64,000 nucleotides of DNA from Dyadobacter sp. NIV53 (GTDB lineage: Bacteria; Bacteroidota; Bacteroidia; Cytophagales; Spirosomataceae): NCBI RefSeq assembly GCF_019711195.1, contig NZ_CP081299.1:4066001-4130000 (forward strand), written 5' to 3'. The position numbers were made by a program, and so were the translations under genes. Below, piece by piece: positions 26,933 through 34,498 of this stretch; the stretch's first letter is position 1, and each line of letters starts with the position of its first letter. A model generated the notes under the pieces. It saw only the letters and a program-made list of their open reading frames with translations, did no database searches and had not been told where the DNA came from.

Positions 26933-28891
26933 ATGAGAAATGCTTTTTCCCTCGTTCAGCTGTTTAAGAATATGGGAATACGTTATGTGGTTTTCAGAAT
27001 CTGGTATATGCTGCAAATAAAAACCGGATGGCTAAAAATCCGTTTCCCGAAACATACCAGGCAATTACAATTTGTATCGTTAGAAACCTGGCATAATCTT
27101 CCGGTTCAGTTCTTTTCGAAAATAGATAATCCGGGAATTTTTAAAGATCAGGACTTTACTTCTATAAAAAACCGGATTGAATTAATCCATCAAAATAAAT
27201 TTCTCTTTTTCAGTTCAAACTGGTTTACCGTTACAGATTGGCATACAAATCCTGAAACTGGTTTTACATATGAAAGTAATCGGCATTGGAGTGAAATTCC
27301 AGACTTTTTTCAGGAAGCAGGAGATATAAAATACATTTGGGAAAAATCAAGGTTTACTTTTCTGTATGATCTGATACGCTATGATTTCCATTTTCAGAAG
27401 GATCAATCCAGATTCGTTTTTGACCAGATAGAAAGCTGGATCAATTCAAATCCTGTCAATTGCGGGCCAAACTGGAAATGTGGACAAGAAATTACGCTAC
27501 GCGTTTTAAACTGGACTTTTGCGCTTCAATATTATAAAGGCTCATTAAATCTTACTGAACAAGTTTTCGATAAAATTATCAACAGCATTTACAGACAAAT
27601 GCAGCATGTAGAGCATAATATTAACTTTTCCCGAATTGCTGTGAGAAATAATCACGCTCTTACTGAAACACTGGGTTTGTACCTGACTGGCTTATTTTAT
27701 CCGTTTTTTCCGGAAGGCAGACGTTGGAAAAAGAAAGGGAGAGAATGGTTTGAGAAAGAAATTGCATATCAGATTTATGAAGACGGAACGTTTCTGCAAT
27801 TTTCCATGAATTATCATCGGGTTGTAATTCAGTTGCTAACCTGGGCGCTCAAATTAGCAGCATTGAATGAAGAACGATGGTGCGATACAGTTTATAACCG
27901 GGTTAAAAAATCCATTTACTTTCTCCGTTCATGCCAGGATGATAAGACAGGCTGGCTTCCCAATTATGGAAATAATGACGGCGCTCTTTTCTTTCCGTTA
28001 ACCGAGTGTCATTTTCGGGATTTTCGCCCGCAACTTGGTTCCTTAGCTGATTTACTAAATATTGATTTAGGATATGAACCGGGAATTTGGCAGGAAGAAA
28101 TGTTTTGGCTGGGGGGAGGAAAGGAGGAATTGGATAAAGGAAGTTTAGGGCATGGGATAGAGCAAGGGCAGGCTTATATCCTACCTTCTTCCCTTTCCTC
28201 CTTTCCTCCGATGTCAGTTTTCCCCAAAAGCGGTTATTACGTGTTACGGGATTCAGGTATGATCACTTTTCTTCGCTGTGGCAGTTATAAGGATCGTCCG
28301 TTTCAGGCTGATAACCTGCATTTGGATATTTGGGTGAATGGTGAAAATATTTTGCGTGATACCGGTTCTTACAAATATAATACAGACGAAAAATGGAGCC
28401 GTTATTTTATGGGAACGGCTGGACATAATACAGTAATATTAGGCGATTCTAACCAGATGCGTAAAGGAGCAGGATTCGTCTGGTATGATTGGATACGGAA
28501 AGCGGAGGGAAGTTGGAAACTGCATGAAGGAGGAAAGGACTTTGTCTTTGAAGGTCATTTTGAAGCGTTCAGGCAAGTAGGAAAAGGAATAAAACATACA
28601 AGGAAAGTCAGGAAAAAGATAGGCGAACTGTTTTGGGAAATAGAAGACCAGATAGAAAATGCTCCCAATAAATTGTTAATGAAACAGTTATGGCATCCAT
28701 CCGACATCTTTTTCGAACAATATAGTATTCACGCATTTGATGAAAACGATGATGAAATACCTCCTTTAATTTCAACTGGCTGGTATTCCGGGTTTTATGG
28801 TGAAAAGGAAGAAAGTAAACAGATTACTTTTATCTCAGATAAACGTTATATCAGGACTGTTATTAGGTTTAAAGTTGTTCAAACTGTATAG
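26933..28891 (+). CDS. Heparinase II/III-like polysaccharide lyase family protein
   Basis: 652 residues from the ATG at 26933 (a GTG at 26894 extends the frame). The N-terminal half is an alpha-toroid type domain (NPVNCGPNWKCGQEITLRVLNW; NYHRVVIQLLTWALKLAAL); the C-terminal half is beta-rich with PFQADNLHLDIWVNG and TAGHNTVILGD, matching heparinase II/III-like lyases. No signal peptide is evident. Such genes commonly sit in exopolysaccharide biosynthesis clusters, and a glycosyltransferase lies just downstream. Target polysaccharide unknown. Confidence 0.8.
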   Translation: MRNAFSLVQLFKNMGIRYVVFRIWYMLQIKTGWLKIRFPKHTRQLQFVSLETWHNLPVQFFSKIDNPGIFKDQDFTSIKNRIELIHQNKFLFFSSNWFTVTDWHTNPETGFTYESNRHWSEIPDFFQEAGDIKYIWEKSRFTFLYDLIRYDFHFQKDQSRFVFDQIESWINSNPVNCGPNWKCGQEITLRVLNWTFALQYYKGSLNLTEQVFDKIINSIYRQMQHVEHNINFSRIAVRNNHALTETLGLYLTGLFYPFFPEGRRWKKKGREWFEKEIAYQIYEDGTFLQFSMNYHRVVIQLLTWALKLAALNEERWCDTVYNRVKKSIYFLRSCQDDKTGWLPNYGNNDGALFFPLTECHFRDFRPQLGSLADLLNIDLGYEPGIWQEEMFWLGGGKEELDKGSLGHGIEQGQAYILPSSLSSFPPMSVFPKSGYYVLRDSGMITFLRCGSYKDRPFQADNLHLDIWVNGENILRDTGSYKYNTDEKWSRYFMGTAGHNTVILGDSNQMRKGAGFVWYDWIRKAEGSWKLHEGGKDFVFEGHFEAFRQVGKGIKHTRKVRKKIGELFWEIEDQIENAPNKLLMKQLWHPSDIFFEQYSIHAFDENDDEIPPLISTGWYSGFYGEKEESKQITFISDKRYIRTVIRFKVVQTV

Positions 28892-28943
28892 CTTATGAAC
28901 TATTGGTTCAATTCTCTATTTTTATAAAAAAAGAAGACATGCC

Positions 28944-29216
28944 ATGACACTGACAATTAATATAGATGAGAAAAAGTTGCAGAAGGTTCGTTCAATAGTA
29001 GAGGGGCGAGGAGAAACTATAGAAAAAGCGTTGGAAGATTATTTGGATAATTTACTTCGGGAAAGCCGGGAATCCCATGAAATCGAAAACAAGGATTCTA
29101 AAATTTCAAGAATGCAAAGAATAAGCGAATTACAGAGCCAGGCTGGTATAAAGCCAGTTGAAGACTTTGATGATAAGGCAGATTACAGGGAACATATCAT
29201 CAGAAAAAATGCATAA
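28944..29216 (+). CDS. DUF6364-like antitoxin
   Basis: 90 residues: a short beta strand followed by helices (MTLTINIDEKKLQKVRSIVEGRGETI), suggesting a ribbon-helix-helix DNA-binding N-terminus, and an acidic disordered tail. The stop overlaps the start of a PIN-domain gene by 8 bp. That layout is typical of a type II toxin-antitoxin operon. Family name from memory. Confidence 0.8.
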   Translation: MTLTINIDEKKLQKVRSIVEGRGETIEKALEDYLDNLLRESRESHEIENKDSKISRMQRISELQSQAGIKPVEDFDDKADYREHIIRKNA

Positions 29217-29637
29217 AATTTGAATTGACACTAATATTCTAATTGATCGCTTAATATTTAGAAAGCCATTTGACACCTTCGCATTCAAATTGTTTACAAA
29301 AGTTGAGGAAAATGAAATAATAGCATATACTTCTATTATAAATTTGATACATATTCATTATCAAGTAAGGAAAACTGCAAATGAATCGGTAACCAGAGAA
29401 ATGATTCAACTAATTTCTGAAATTGTTATTGTTCACGAAATTTCGAATGCCAAACATACAAAAGCATTATTAAATACTACAATCAAAGATTTTGAAGATG
29501 CCGTTCAATACGAACTTGCAATATCATCCCAATCAGATTTTTTTATAACCCGTAATTTAAAAGACTTTCCGGTTTCAGCACCATTTATAGTGTGCGATGC
29601 CGAAACTTATCTCTACAAATACCGTCTCAACGAATAA
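29209..29637 (+). pseudogene. PIN-domain toxin with in-frame TGA at codon 5
   Basis: Reading from ATG at 29209 gives MHKI, then TGA at 29221-29223, then IDTNILIDRL and the rest of a PIN domain to 29637. Without the stop it is 142 residues, normal for VapC-like RNases. The first catalytic Asp (in IDTN) lies just after the stop, so a downstream restart at the TTG (29290) would lack it. The C-terminal FITRNLKDFP is intact. The start overlaps the antitoxin. A point substitution is the simplest explanation; the toxin is probably inactive. Confidence 0.8.
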
Positions 29638-29666
29638 GAAATATACATTTTTTGTAATTCTATTCC

Positions 29667-30914
29667 TTGATGCATATTTTACTTATTCATCAGTTTTTTC
29701 TGAAAGATGACGATGGCGGCGGTTCCAGATGGAATGAAATGAGTCGTATCTGGATAGAAGAAGGTTATCAGGTTACTGTTTTGACTGGCACGGTTCATTA
29801 TATGGGACAGCAGTCAGATAAAACTTCCCGCAAATATTTTGCCGAACGAGTAAATAAAGATGGTGTAAAAGTGATTAGCTGCCATGTTTCCGAATCCTAT
29901 ACTACCGGTTTCTACAAAAAATTATGGGCATTTATCTCATTTATTTTTTCCAGTATTTATGGCGGGATATTTTATGGAAAAGATCAGTATGATTTGATCA
30001 TTGTAACTTCGCCGCCGCTATTTGTAGGTATTACCGCAATTGTTCTTTCCTGGTGGAAACAAATTCCTTTTCTGTTTGAGATCAGAGATTTATGGCCGGA
30101 ATCTGCTATTGAAGTTGGGGTTTTGAAAAACAAATTACTGATCAGGTTTGCTTATTGGTTTGAGCAAAATGTTTATCGCAAAGCCAAACTGATCAATGTT
30201 TTAACACCTGCTTTTCGCGAAATCCTGATCCAGGAGAAAAATATTCCGGCTGAAAAAATCATTTACATTTCTAATGGAGCGGATTTTCCATTGGCAGATC
30301 AGATTCGTGCTGATTTGGACGTTTCTGCTTTTCGAAAAGAATATCGGCTGGAAGGAAAGTTTGTTATAGTTTATGTAGGAGCGCATGGTATTGCGAATCA
30401 CCTGATACAGATTATTGAGGCAGCCACTTTATTACAGAATACAAATGCTCACTTTTTGCTGATCGGTGATGGAAAAGAGAAAGAAGAATTGATGACAGAA
30501 GTACAAAAACGTAAACTTCTTAATATTCAGTTTTTAAATTCTGTATCGAAAAATGATGTATTCAAATATATTATGGCATCCGATATGGGAACTTCTGTTT
30601 TGAAAAAAACTGAAATTTTCAAAACGATCTATTCCAATAAAACCTTCGATTATTTTTCCTGTAAAAAACCTGTTTTAATGGCTATTGACGGAATTTCCAG
30701 GCTATTGGTTGAAGATGCGGATGCCGGTATTTTTATTGAGCCGGAAAATGCCAGGGATTTTGCTGATAAAGTCAAATACTACATTGACCGTCCTCATTTG
30801 CTGACTAGCCAGGGAGAAAACGGATATCATTATGCAAAGGTGCATTTTGACAGGGATGATTTGGCTAAAAAGTATTTGAATTATCTGACAAATTATTTTG
30901 GAAATCATCGGTAG
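29667..30914 (+). CDS. Glycosyltransferase family 4 (GT-B)
   Basis: 415 residues. The N-terminal MHILLIHQFFLKDDDGGGSRWNEM with a glycine-rich loop and the C-terminal GDGKEKEELM and KKPVLMAIDG regions are typical of WbuB-like GT4 enzymes that build surface polysaccharides from nucleotide sugars. ATG at 29667 or the second Met (29670) may be the start. It likely pairs functionally with the heparinase-like gene, from which it is separated by the toxin-antitoxin module. Confidence 0.85.
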   Translation: MMHILLIHQFFLKDDDGGGSRWNEMSRIWIEEGYQVTVLTGTVHYMGQQSDKTSRKYFAERVNKDGVKVISCHVSESYTTGFYKKLWAFISFIFSSIYGGIFYGKDQYDLIIVTSPPLFVGITAIVLSWWKQIPFLFEIRDLWPESAIEVGVLKNKLLIRFAYWFEQNVYRKAKLINVLTPAFREILIQEKNIPAEKIIYISNGADFPLADQIRADLDVSAFRKEYRLEGKFVIVYVGAHGIANHLIQIIEAATLLQNTNAHFLLIGDGKEKEELMTEVQKRKLLNIQFLNSVSKNDVFKYIMASDMGTSVLKKTEIFKTIYSNKTFDYFSCKKPVLMAIDGISRLLVEDADAGIFIEPENARDFADKVKYYIDRPHLLTSQGENGYHYAKVHFDRDDLAKKYLNYLTNYFGNHR

Positions 30915-31005
30915 CAAGGCTGGGTGTAAGAATCAGCACTGATTTAAGCCAAAATCCTGAACCGAAAAAGTCAACAACTGGTTTCTTAATAAAAAGAAAT
31001 ATTGA

Positions 31006-31641
31006 ATGAAAAACATAGCAGATTTATTCCCGCTTTCAGTAACAAAAACCGCTTACTCCTATGCTGAATATATGGAATTGATGGAAACCGTAGTTTTGGA
31101 AAACAGGACAACCGGGCCAAAGCAATCGGAAGATATGAATTATTACACTAAGCTGAATTTGTCGAGAATGCAGCGACTGAATAAAAAAGTAGAAATTACG
31201 GATGAACTTACAAGTGCCATTGAGCAGATCGAAATACCACAGACCTGGTTTATTCTAACCGAAGCATGGTGTGGTGATGCCGCCCAGAATGTTCCTGTGA
31301 TTGCGGCAGCTGTATTATCTAATCCTTTGATCAGTATAAAGTTGCTTCTTCGTGATGAAAATCCTGAGATCATGGATCAGTATACGACTGACGGCGGGCG
31401 TTCGATTCCTAAGCTGATTGCTGTGGATGAGGAGTTTAATGAACTATTCACATGGGGCCCGCGGCCGGAGGGTGCTCATAAATTGCTGCTCCAATATAAA
31501 ACAAATTCTGCGGCAGGTGGTCCTGTCCAAACACATAAAGAATTCGCAGCAGATGTACAGCGCTGGTATATTGCTGATAAATCAGAATCGGTTCAAAAAG
31601 AATTAACGACGATTTTGGAAGCTCTGCTGGTAGAAAAGTAA
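31006..31641 (+). CDS. Thioredoxin-like protein with WCGDA motif
   Basis: 211 residues, no signal peptide. Thioredoxin fold: FILTEAWCGDAAQNVPVIAAA, then RSIPKLIAVDEEFNE with the cis-proline. The usual second Cys of CxxC is Ala-Ala (AWCGDAAQ), so it cannot form the classical disulfide. This resembles a known Bacillota/Bacteroidota family with monothiol motif. Function unknown. It precedes nuoI by about 85 bp, but nuoI has its own promoter. Confidence 0.8.
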   Translation: MKNIADLFPLSVTKTAYSYAEYMELMETVVLENRTTGPKQSEDMNYYTKLNLSRMQRLNKKVEITDELTSAIEQIEIPQTWFILTEAWCGDAAQNVPVIAAAVLSNPLISIKLLLRDENPEIMDQYTTDGGRSIPKLIAVDEEFNELFTWGPRPEGAHKLLLQYKTNSAAGGPVQTHKEFAADVQRWYIADKSESVQKELTTILEALLVEK

Positions 31642-31660
31642 GTTTTTATTCAGTTTACTC

Positions 31661-31668
31661 TATCTTTG
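31661..31668 (+). promoter_or_regulatory. Candidate -7 box for nuoIJK
   Basis: TATCTTTG matches TAnnTTTG, 20 bases after the preceding stop and 58 bases before the nuoI start. No clear -33 TTG at the right distance. Confidence 0.4.
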
Positions 31669-31725
31669 TGATAGGCTGATTAGCCACTACAACGATTTTG
31701 AATTGACTATTGAGATCTTCTAACC

Positions 31726-33111
31726 TTGTCGACTTACTTTAAAAATATATCGGATGGAATAGGCACTACCCTGAAAGGGATGAGCATTACGTGGCGGCAT
31801 TTGTGGCAGGCACGCAAACGCCGCACGTTCACAGATATTCGTTCCGGAAGTTTTTTTGATCTTCAGGAAGGAATGGTGACTATCCAATACCCACAGGAGG
31901 TAATTCCTATTCCGGATAACGGCCGTTATCGTCTGCACAATGAGATGGATGACTGCATTGTGTGCGATAAATGCGTAAAAGTATGTCCGGTTGATTGCAT
32001 CGAAATCGAGCCGATCCGTGCGATTGAAGAGGTCGGGCGGGCTTCGGATGGTTCGCCAATCCGGTTGTATGCAGCAAAATTTGACATTGATATGGCAAAA
32101 TGCTGTTACTGTGGACTTTGCACAACGGTATGCCCAACGGAATGTCTGACTATGACTAAGACCTTTGATTATAGTGAGCTGGATGTCAGGGATATGGTTT
32201 ATAGTTATGCTAATCTGAGCCAGGAGGAAGCGGATGAAAAGCGGGCCTTGCTTGAACAATTCCAGAAAGAAAAAGAAGCACTGAAAGCCGCCCAAAAACC
32301 GGCAACTGCATCAGAAGTAACGCCAACAATTCCGGCGGCGCGTCCCGCTTTCAAACCGACAATCAAACCGAAACCACAGGAAACCGAGGCTAAAGAAGAA
32401 GTTCCGCTTACAGCAAAAGCTAAACCTGTTTTTCAGCCGCGTAAACCTACACCGGTTATTGCAAAAACAGAACAGGACGAATCAAAACCGGAGGAAGGAA
32501 TTCAAAAAAACCTACCTCCAAAGTTACCTTTCAAGCCTTCTATGAAGCCAAAGGTTGAAAAGCATTTGGAACCGAATGAAGTTGCGGCAGAAGTTAACTC
32601 TCTTAATATTGTGGCGGACGACTCCGCTGCAGGTGATCCCGAAATTTTAATTTCAGAAGCAAAAGTTGTACCAACACCTGCCAAACCAGCCTTCCGTCCA
32701 ACGATGAAGCCAAAGGCAGACGCAGCAATAAATCCTGAAACTCCTGTCTCAAAAACTTCTGAGGAGGTGCCAGTTGCGAAACCGATTTTCCGGCCAACAA
32801 TGAAGCCGAAAACTGATACAACCATAAATCCCATTGATCCTGCGGCAGGCGAACCTGAAACTCCTGTCTCAAAAACTTCTGAGGAGGTGCCAGTTGCGAA
32901 ACCGATTTTCCGGCCAACAATGAAACCGAAAATCAATCCGGCTCCTATTATTGACGAACCAGCTTCTGAATTAAAAACGGAAGAGAATATTAATGAAACA
33001 GAAGTTGTTGCTAAAATGAATGAAGACGAAATTATCCCTGAAAAGGAAGAAGTGCCAAAAGCCAAACCAGCATTTCGGCCAACGATGAAACCGAAACCAA
33101 AACAGGAATAA
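31726..33111 (+). CDS. nuoI: NADH-quinone oxidoreductase subunit I (NuoI) with a long Pro/Lys-rich repeat tail
   Basis: Residues 1-170 are the NuoI core: two 4Fe-4S motifs with Cys77, 80, 83, 87 and Cys126, 129, 132, 136, carrying electrons within complex I. The start is TTG at 31726; a stop lies upstream in frame and the next Met is at residue 19. Residues about 200-461 form a tail with seven copies of a unit like AKPAFRPTMKPK (about 206, 232, 266, 320, 351, 391, 446) between acidic stretches. Typical NuoI ends near 180 residues. nuoJ and nuoK follow. Confidence 0.88.
   Translation: MSTYFKNISDGIGTTLKGMSITWRHLWQARKRRTFTDIRSGSFFDLQEGMVTIQYPQEVIPIPDNGRYRLHNEMDDCIVCDKCVKVCPVDCIEIEPIRAIEEVGRASDGSPIRLYAAKFDIDMAKCCYCGLCTTVCPTECLTMTKTFDYSELDVRDMVYSYANLSQEEADEKRALLEQFQKEKEALKAAQKPATASEVTPTIPAARPAFKPTIKPKPQETEAKEEVPLTAKAKPVFQPRKPTPVIAKTEQDESKPEEGIQKNLPPKLPFKPSMKPKVEKHLEPNEVAAEVNSLNIVADDSAAGDPEILISEAKVVPTPAKPAFRPTMKPKADAAINPETPVSKTSEEVPVAKPIFRPTMKPKTDTTINPIDPAAGEPETPVSKTSEEVPVAKPIFRPTMKPKINPAPIIDEPASELKTEENINETEVVAKMNEDEIIPEKEEVPKAKPAFRPTMKPKPKQE
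32734..32932 (+). repeat. Tandem repeat inside nuoI with a 120-bp period
   Basis: 71 identical bases at 32734-32804 and 32854-32924, with one mismatch just after (32805/32925) and a degenerate 45-bp spacer. It encodes two copies of ETPVSKTSEEVPVAKPIFRP in the tail, indicating a recent duplication. Confidence 0.85.
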
Positions 33112-33134
33112 CAGTCCAAGATTTTTATAACAAA

Positions 33135-33656
33135 ATGGAAGCGACAGCATTTTACGGCTTTTCTATACTTGCCATTGCCTCGGCACTTTTTATATTATTT
33201 TCGAGAAATCTTATCTACGCGGCATTTGCTTTGTTTATGGCATTTTTGGGAATAGCGGCATTATATGTGTTGGCAGGTGCTGATTTTCTGGCAGTTACAC
33301 AAATTATGGTATATGTGGGTGGAATACTGGTACTGCTTATTTTTGGTATTATGCTTACGCAGAAAACAAATAAAGAAGCCATATCTTCTACACCAAACAG
33401 AGTAGAAGTGCCGTTAACACGCGTGATCTGGGGATTTTTGATAGGTAGTGGCGCATTTGTTTTTTTAAGCTATATCATCTTAAGTTCACAGTTTAAAATG
33501 AACGGGAATATCATCAGCAGCAAATCAACTATCCAAACCATAGGTGTAGAATTAATGACAAGCCATCTTTTACCATTTGAAATCGCAGCAATTTTATTGT
33601 TAGTCGCTTTAATTGGTGCGGCTTATCTGGCGTTAAACCGTAATCCTGCTTCATGA
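33135..33656 (+). CDS. nuoJ: NADH-quinone oxidoreductase subunit J (NuoJ)
   Basis: 173 residues, five transmembrane helices. The conserved LAGADFLAVTQIMVYVGGILVL segment identifies the NuoJ family of the complex I membrane arm. Starts 24 bp after nuoI. Overlaps the nuoK start by 4 bp. Confidence 0.9.
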   Translation: MEATAFYGFSILAIASALFILFSRNLIYAAFALFMAFLGIAALYVLAGADFLAVTQIMVYVGGILVLLIFGIMLTQKTNKEAISSTPNRVEVPLTRVIWGFLIGSGAFVFLSYIILSSQFKMNGNIISSKSTIQTIGVELMTSHLLPFEIAAILLLVALIGAAYLALNRNPAS

Positions 33657-33964
33657 ATATCATTCCTTTAGAACATTATCTGATCGTAGCCGCGGCACTC
33701 TTTAGTATCGGATTGACAATTACTATTACAAAGCGGCATTTTATAGGAATATTGCTGGGTATTGAACTCATGCTGAATGCCGTTAACTTAAATCTTGTTG
33801 CATTCAGCCGCTATGATCCTGAGAAACTAAGCGGCCAATTATTTGCACTTTTTGTAATTGTCGTTGCCGCTGCGGAAGTAACTGTTGCATTAGCAATTAT
33901 CCTGCGGGTCTATGGGCATTTCAAAACGGTCGACCCGGATAAAGTGAGTGAGTTGAAAAAGTAA
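33653..33964 (+). CDS. nuoK: NADH-quinone oxidoreductase subunit K (NuoK)
   Basis: 103 residues, three transmembrane helices, with the conserved glutamates of the proton channel in LLGIELMLNAVNLNLVAF and VVAAAEVTVALAIILRVY. Complex I membrane arm. nuoL, M and N do not follow; the next gene is unrelated. Confidence 0.92.
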   Translation: MNIIPLEHYLIVAAALFSIGLTITITKRHFIGILLGIELMLNAVNLNLVAFSRYDPEKLSGQLFALFVIVVAAAEVTVALAIILRVYGHFKTVDPDKVSELKK

Positions 33965-34017
33965 GCAAGTAGAGGTGGGAGGAAAGTATAATGTTATCCA
34001 AAATTGTCTGTTAAATA

Positions 34018-34464
34018 ATGAATTGGTTTTTCCTCTTGCTAGCCTTTTTAATTGGTATTTCAAATGCGGTTCAGTCCGGGGTAAATGTGCAGCTACGCGA
34101 ATCATTAGGTAATCCCATTCTTGCAGCACTCATATCTTTTGGAATAGGTACGTTGGTTTTGGCTATTGCTTTTGCCTGTTTTAATAAAAATCCTATACCC
34201 AATATTTCAGAATTCAGGCAAATTCCATACACTCGTTTTTTAGGTGGGCTCCTCGGCGCATTTTATGTACTTACTGTTGTCTTCATTGTCAGGGATATCG
34301 GCCCCGCCAACATGATATGCCTCGTAGTAGCCGGACAAATGATTGCCGCCATTACGATTGATCACTTTGGCTTCCAGGGCTTTGCCATACATCATATCAC
34401 ACTCCCAAGAATTGCCGGTGCAGTGTTGCTTGTGGCTGGCGTTTATTTGATTTTGAAGAATTAA
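34018..34464 (+). CDS. DMT-superfamily half-size membrane protein (YdcZ/DUF606-like)
   Basis: 148 residues with about five transmembrane helices and a duplicated-half pattern (NAVQSGVNVQLRESLGNPILAALISFGIGT). Resembles DUF606/YdcZ proteins, a half-size drug/metabolite transporter relation. Function unknown. 53 bp after nuoK on the same strand. Confidence 0.8.
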   Translation: MNWFFLLLAFLIGISNAVQSGVNVQLRESLGNPILAALISFGIGTLVLAIAFACFNKNPIPNISEFRQIPYTRFLGGLLGAFYVLTVVFIVRDIGPANMICLVVAGQMIAAITIDHFGFQGFAIHHITLPRIAGAVLLVAGVYLILKN

Positions 34465-34498
34465 AAGACAGGAAATTCATCAGATTCTAATCTTGTTA

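Noticed and set aside
31720..32295. 191-codon antisense frame over the nuoI core
   Set aside because: Antisense to the iron-sulfur domain; no features of its own.
32502..33119. 205-codon antisense frame over the nuoI tail
   Set aside because: It mirrors the tandem repeats of nuoI on the other strand; translation is a Gly/Phe/Val repeat without plausible start context.
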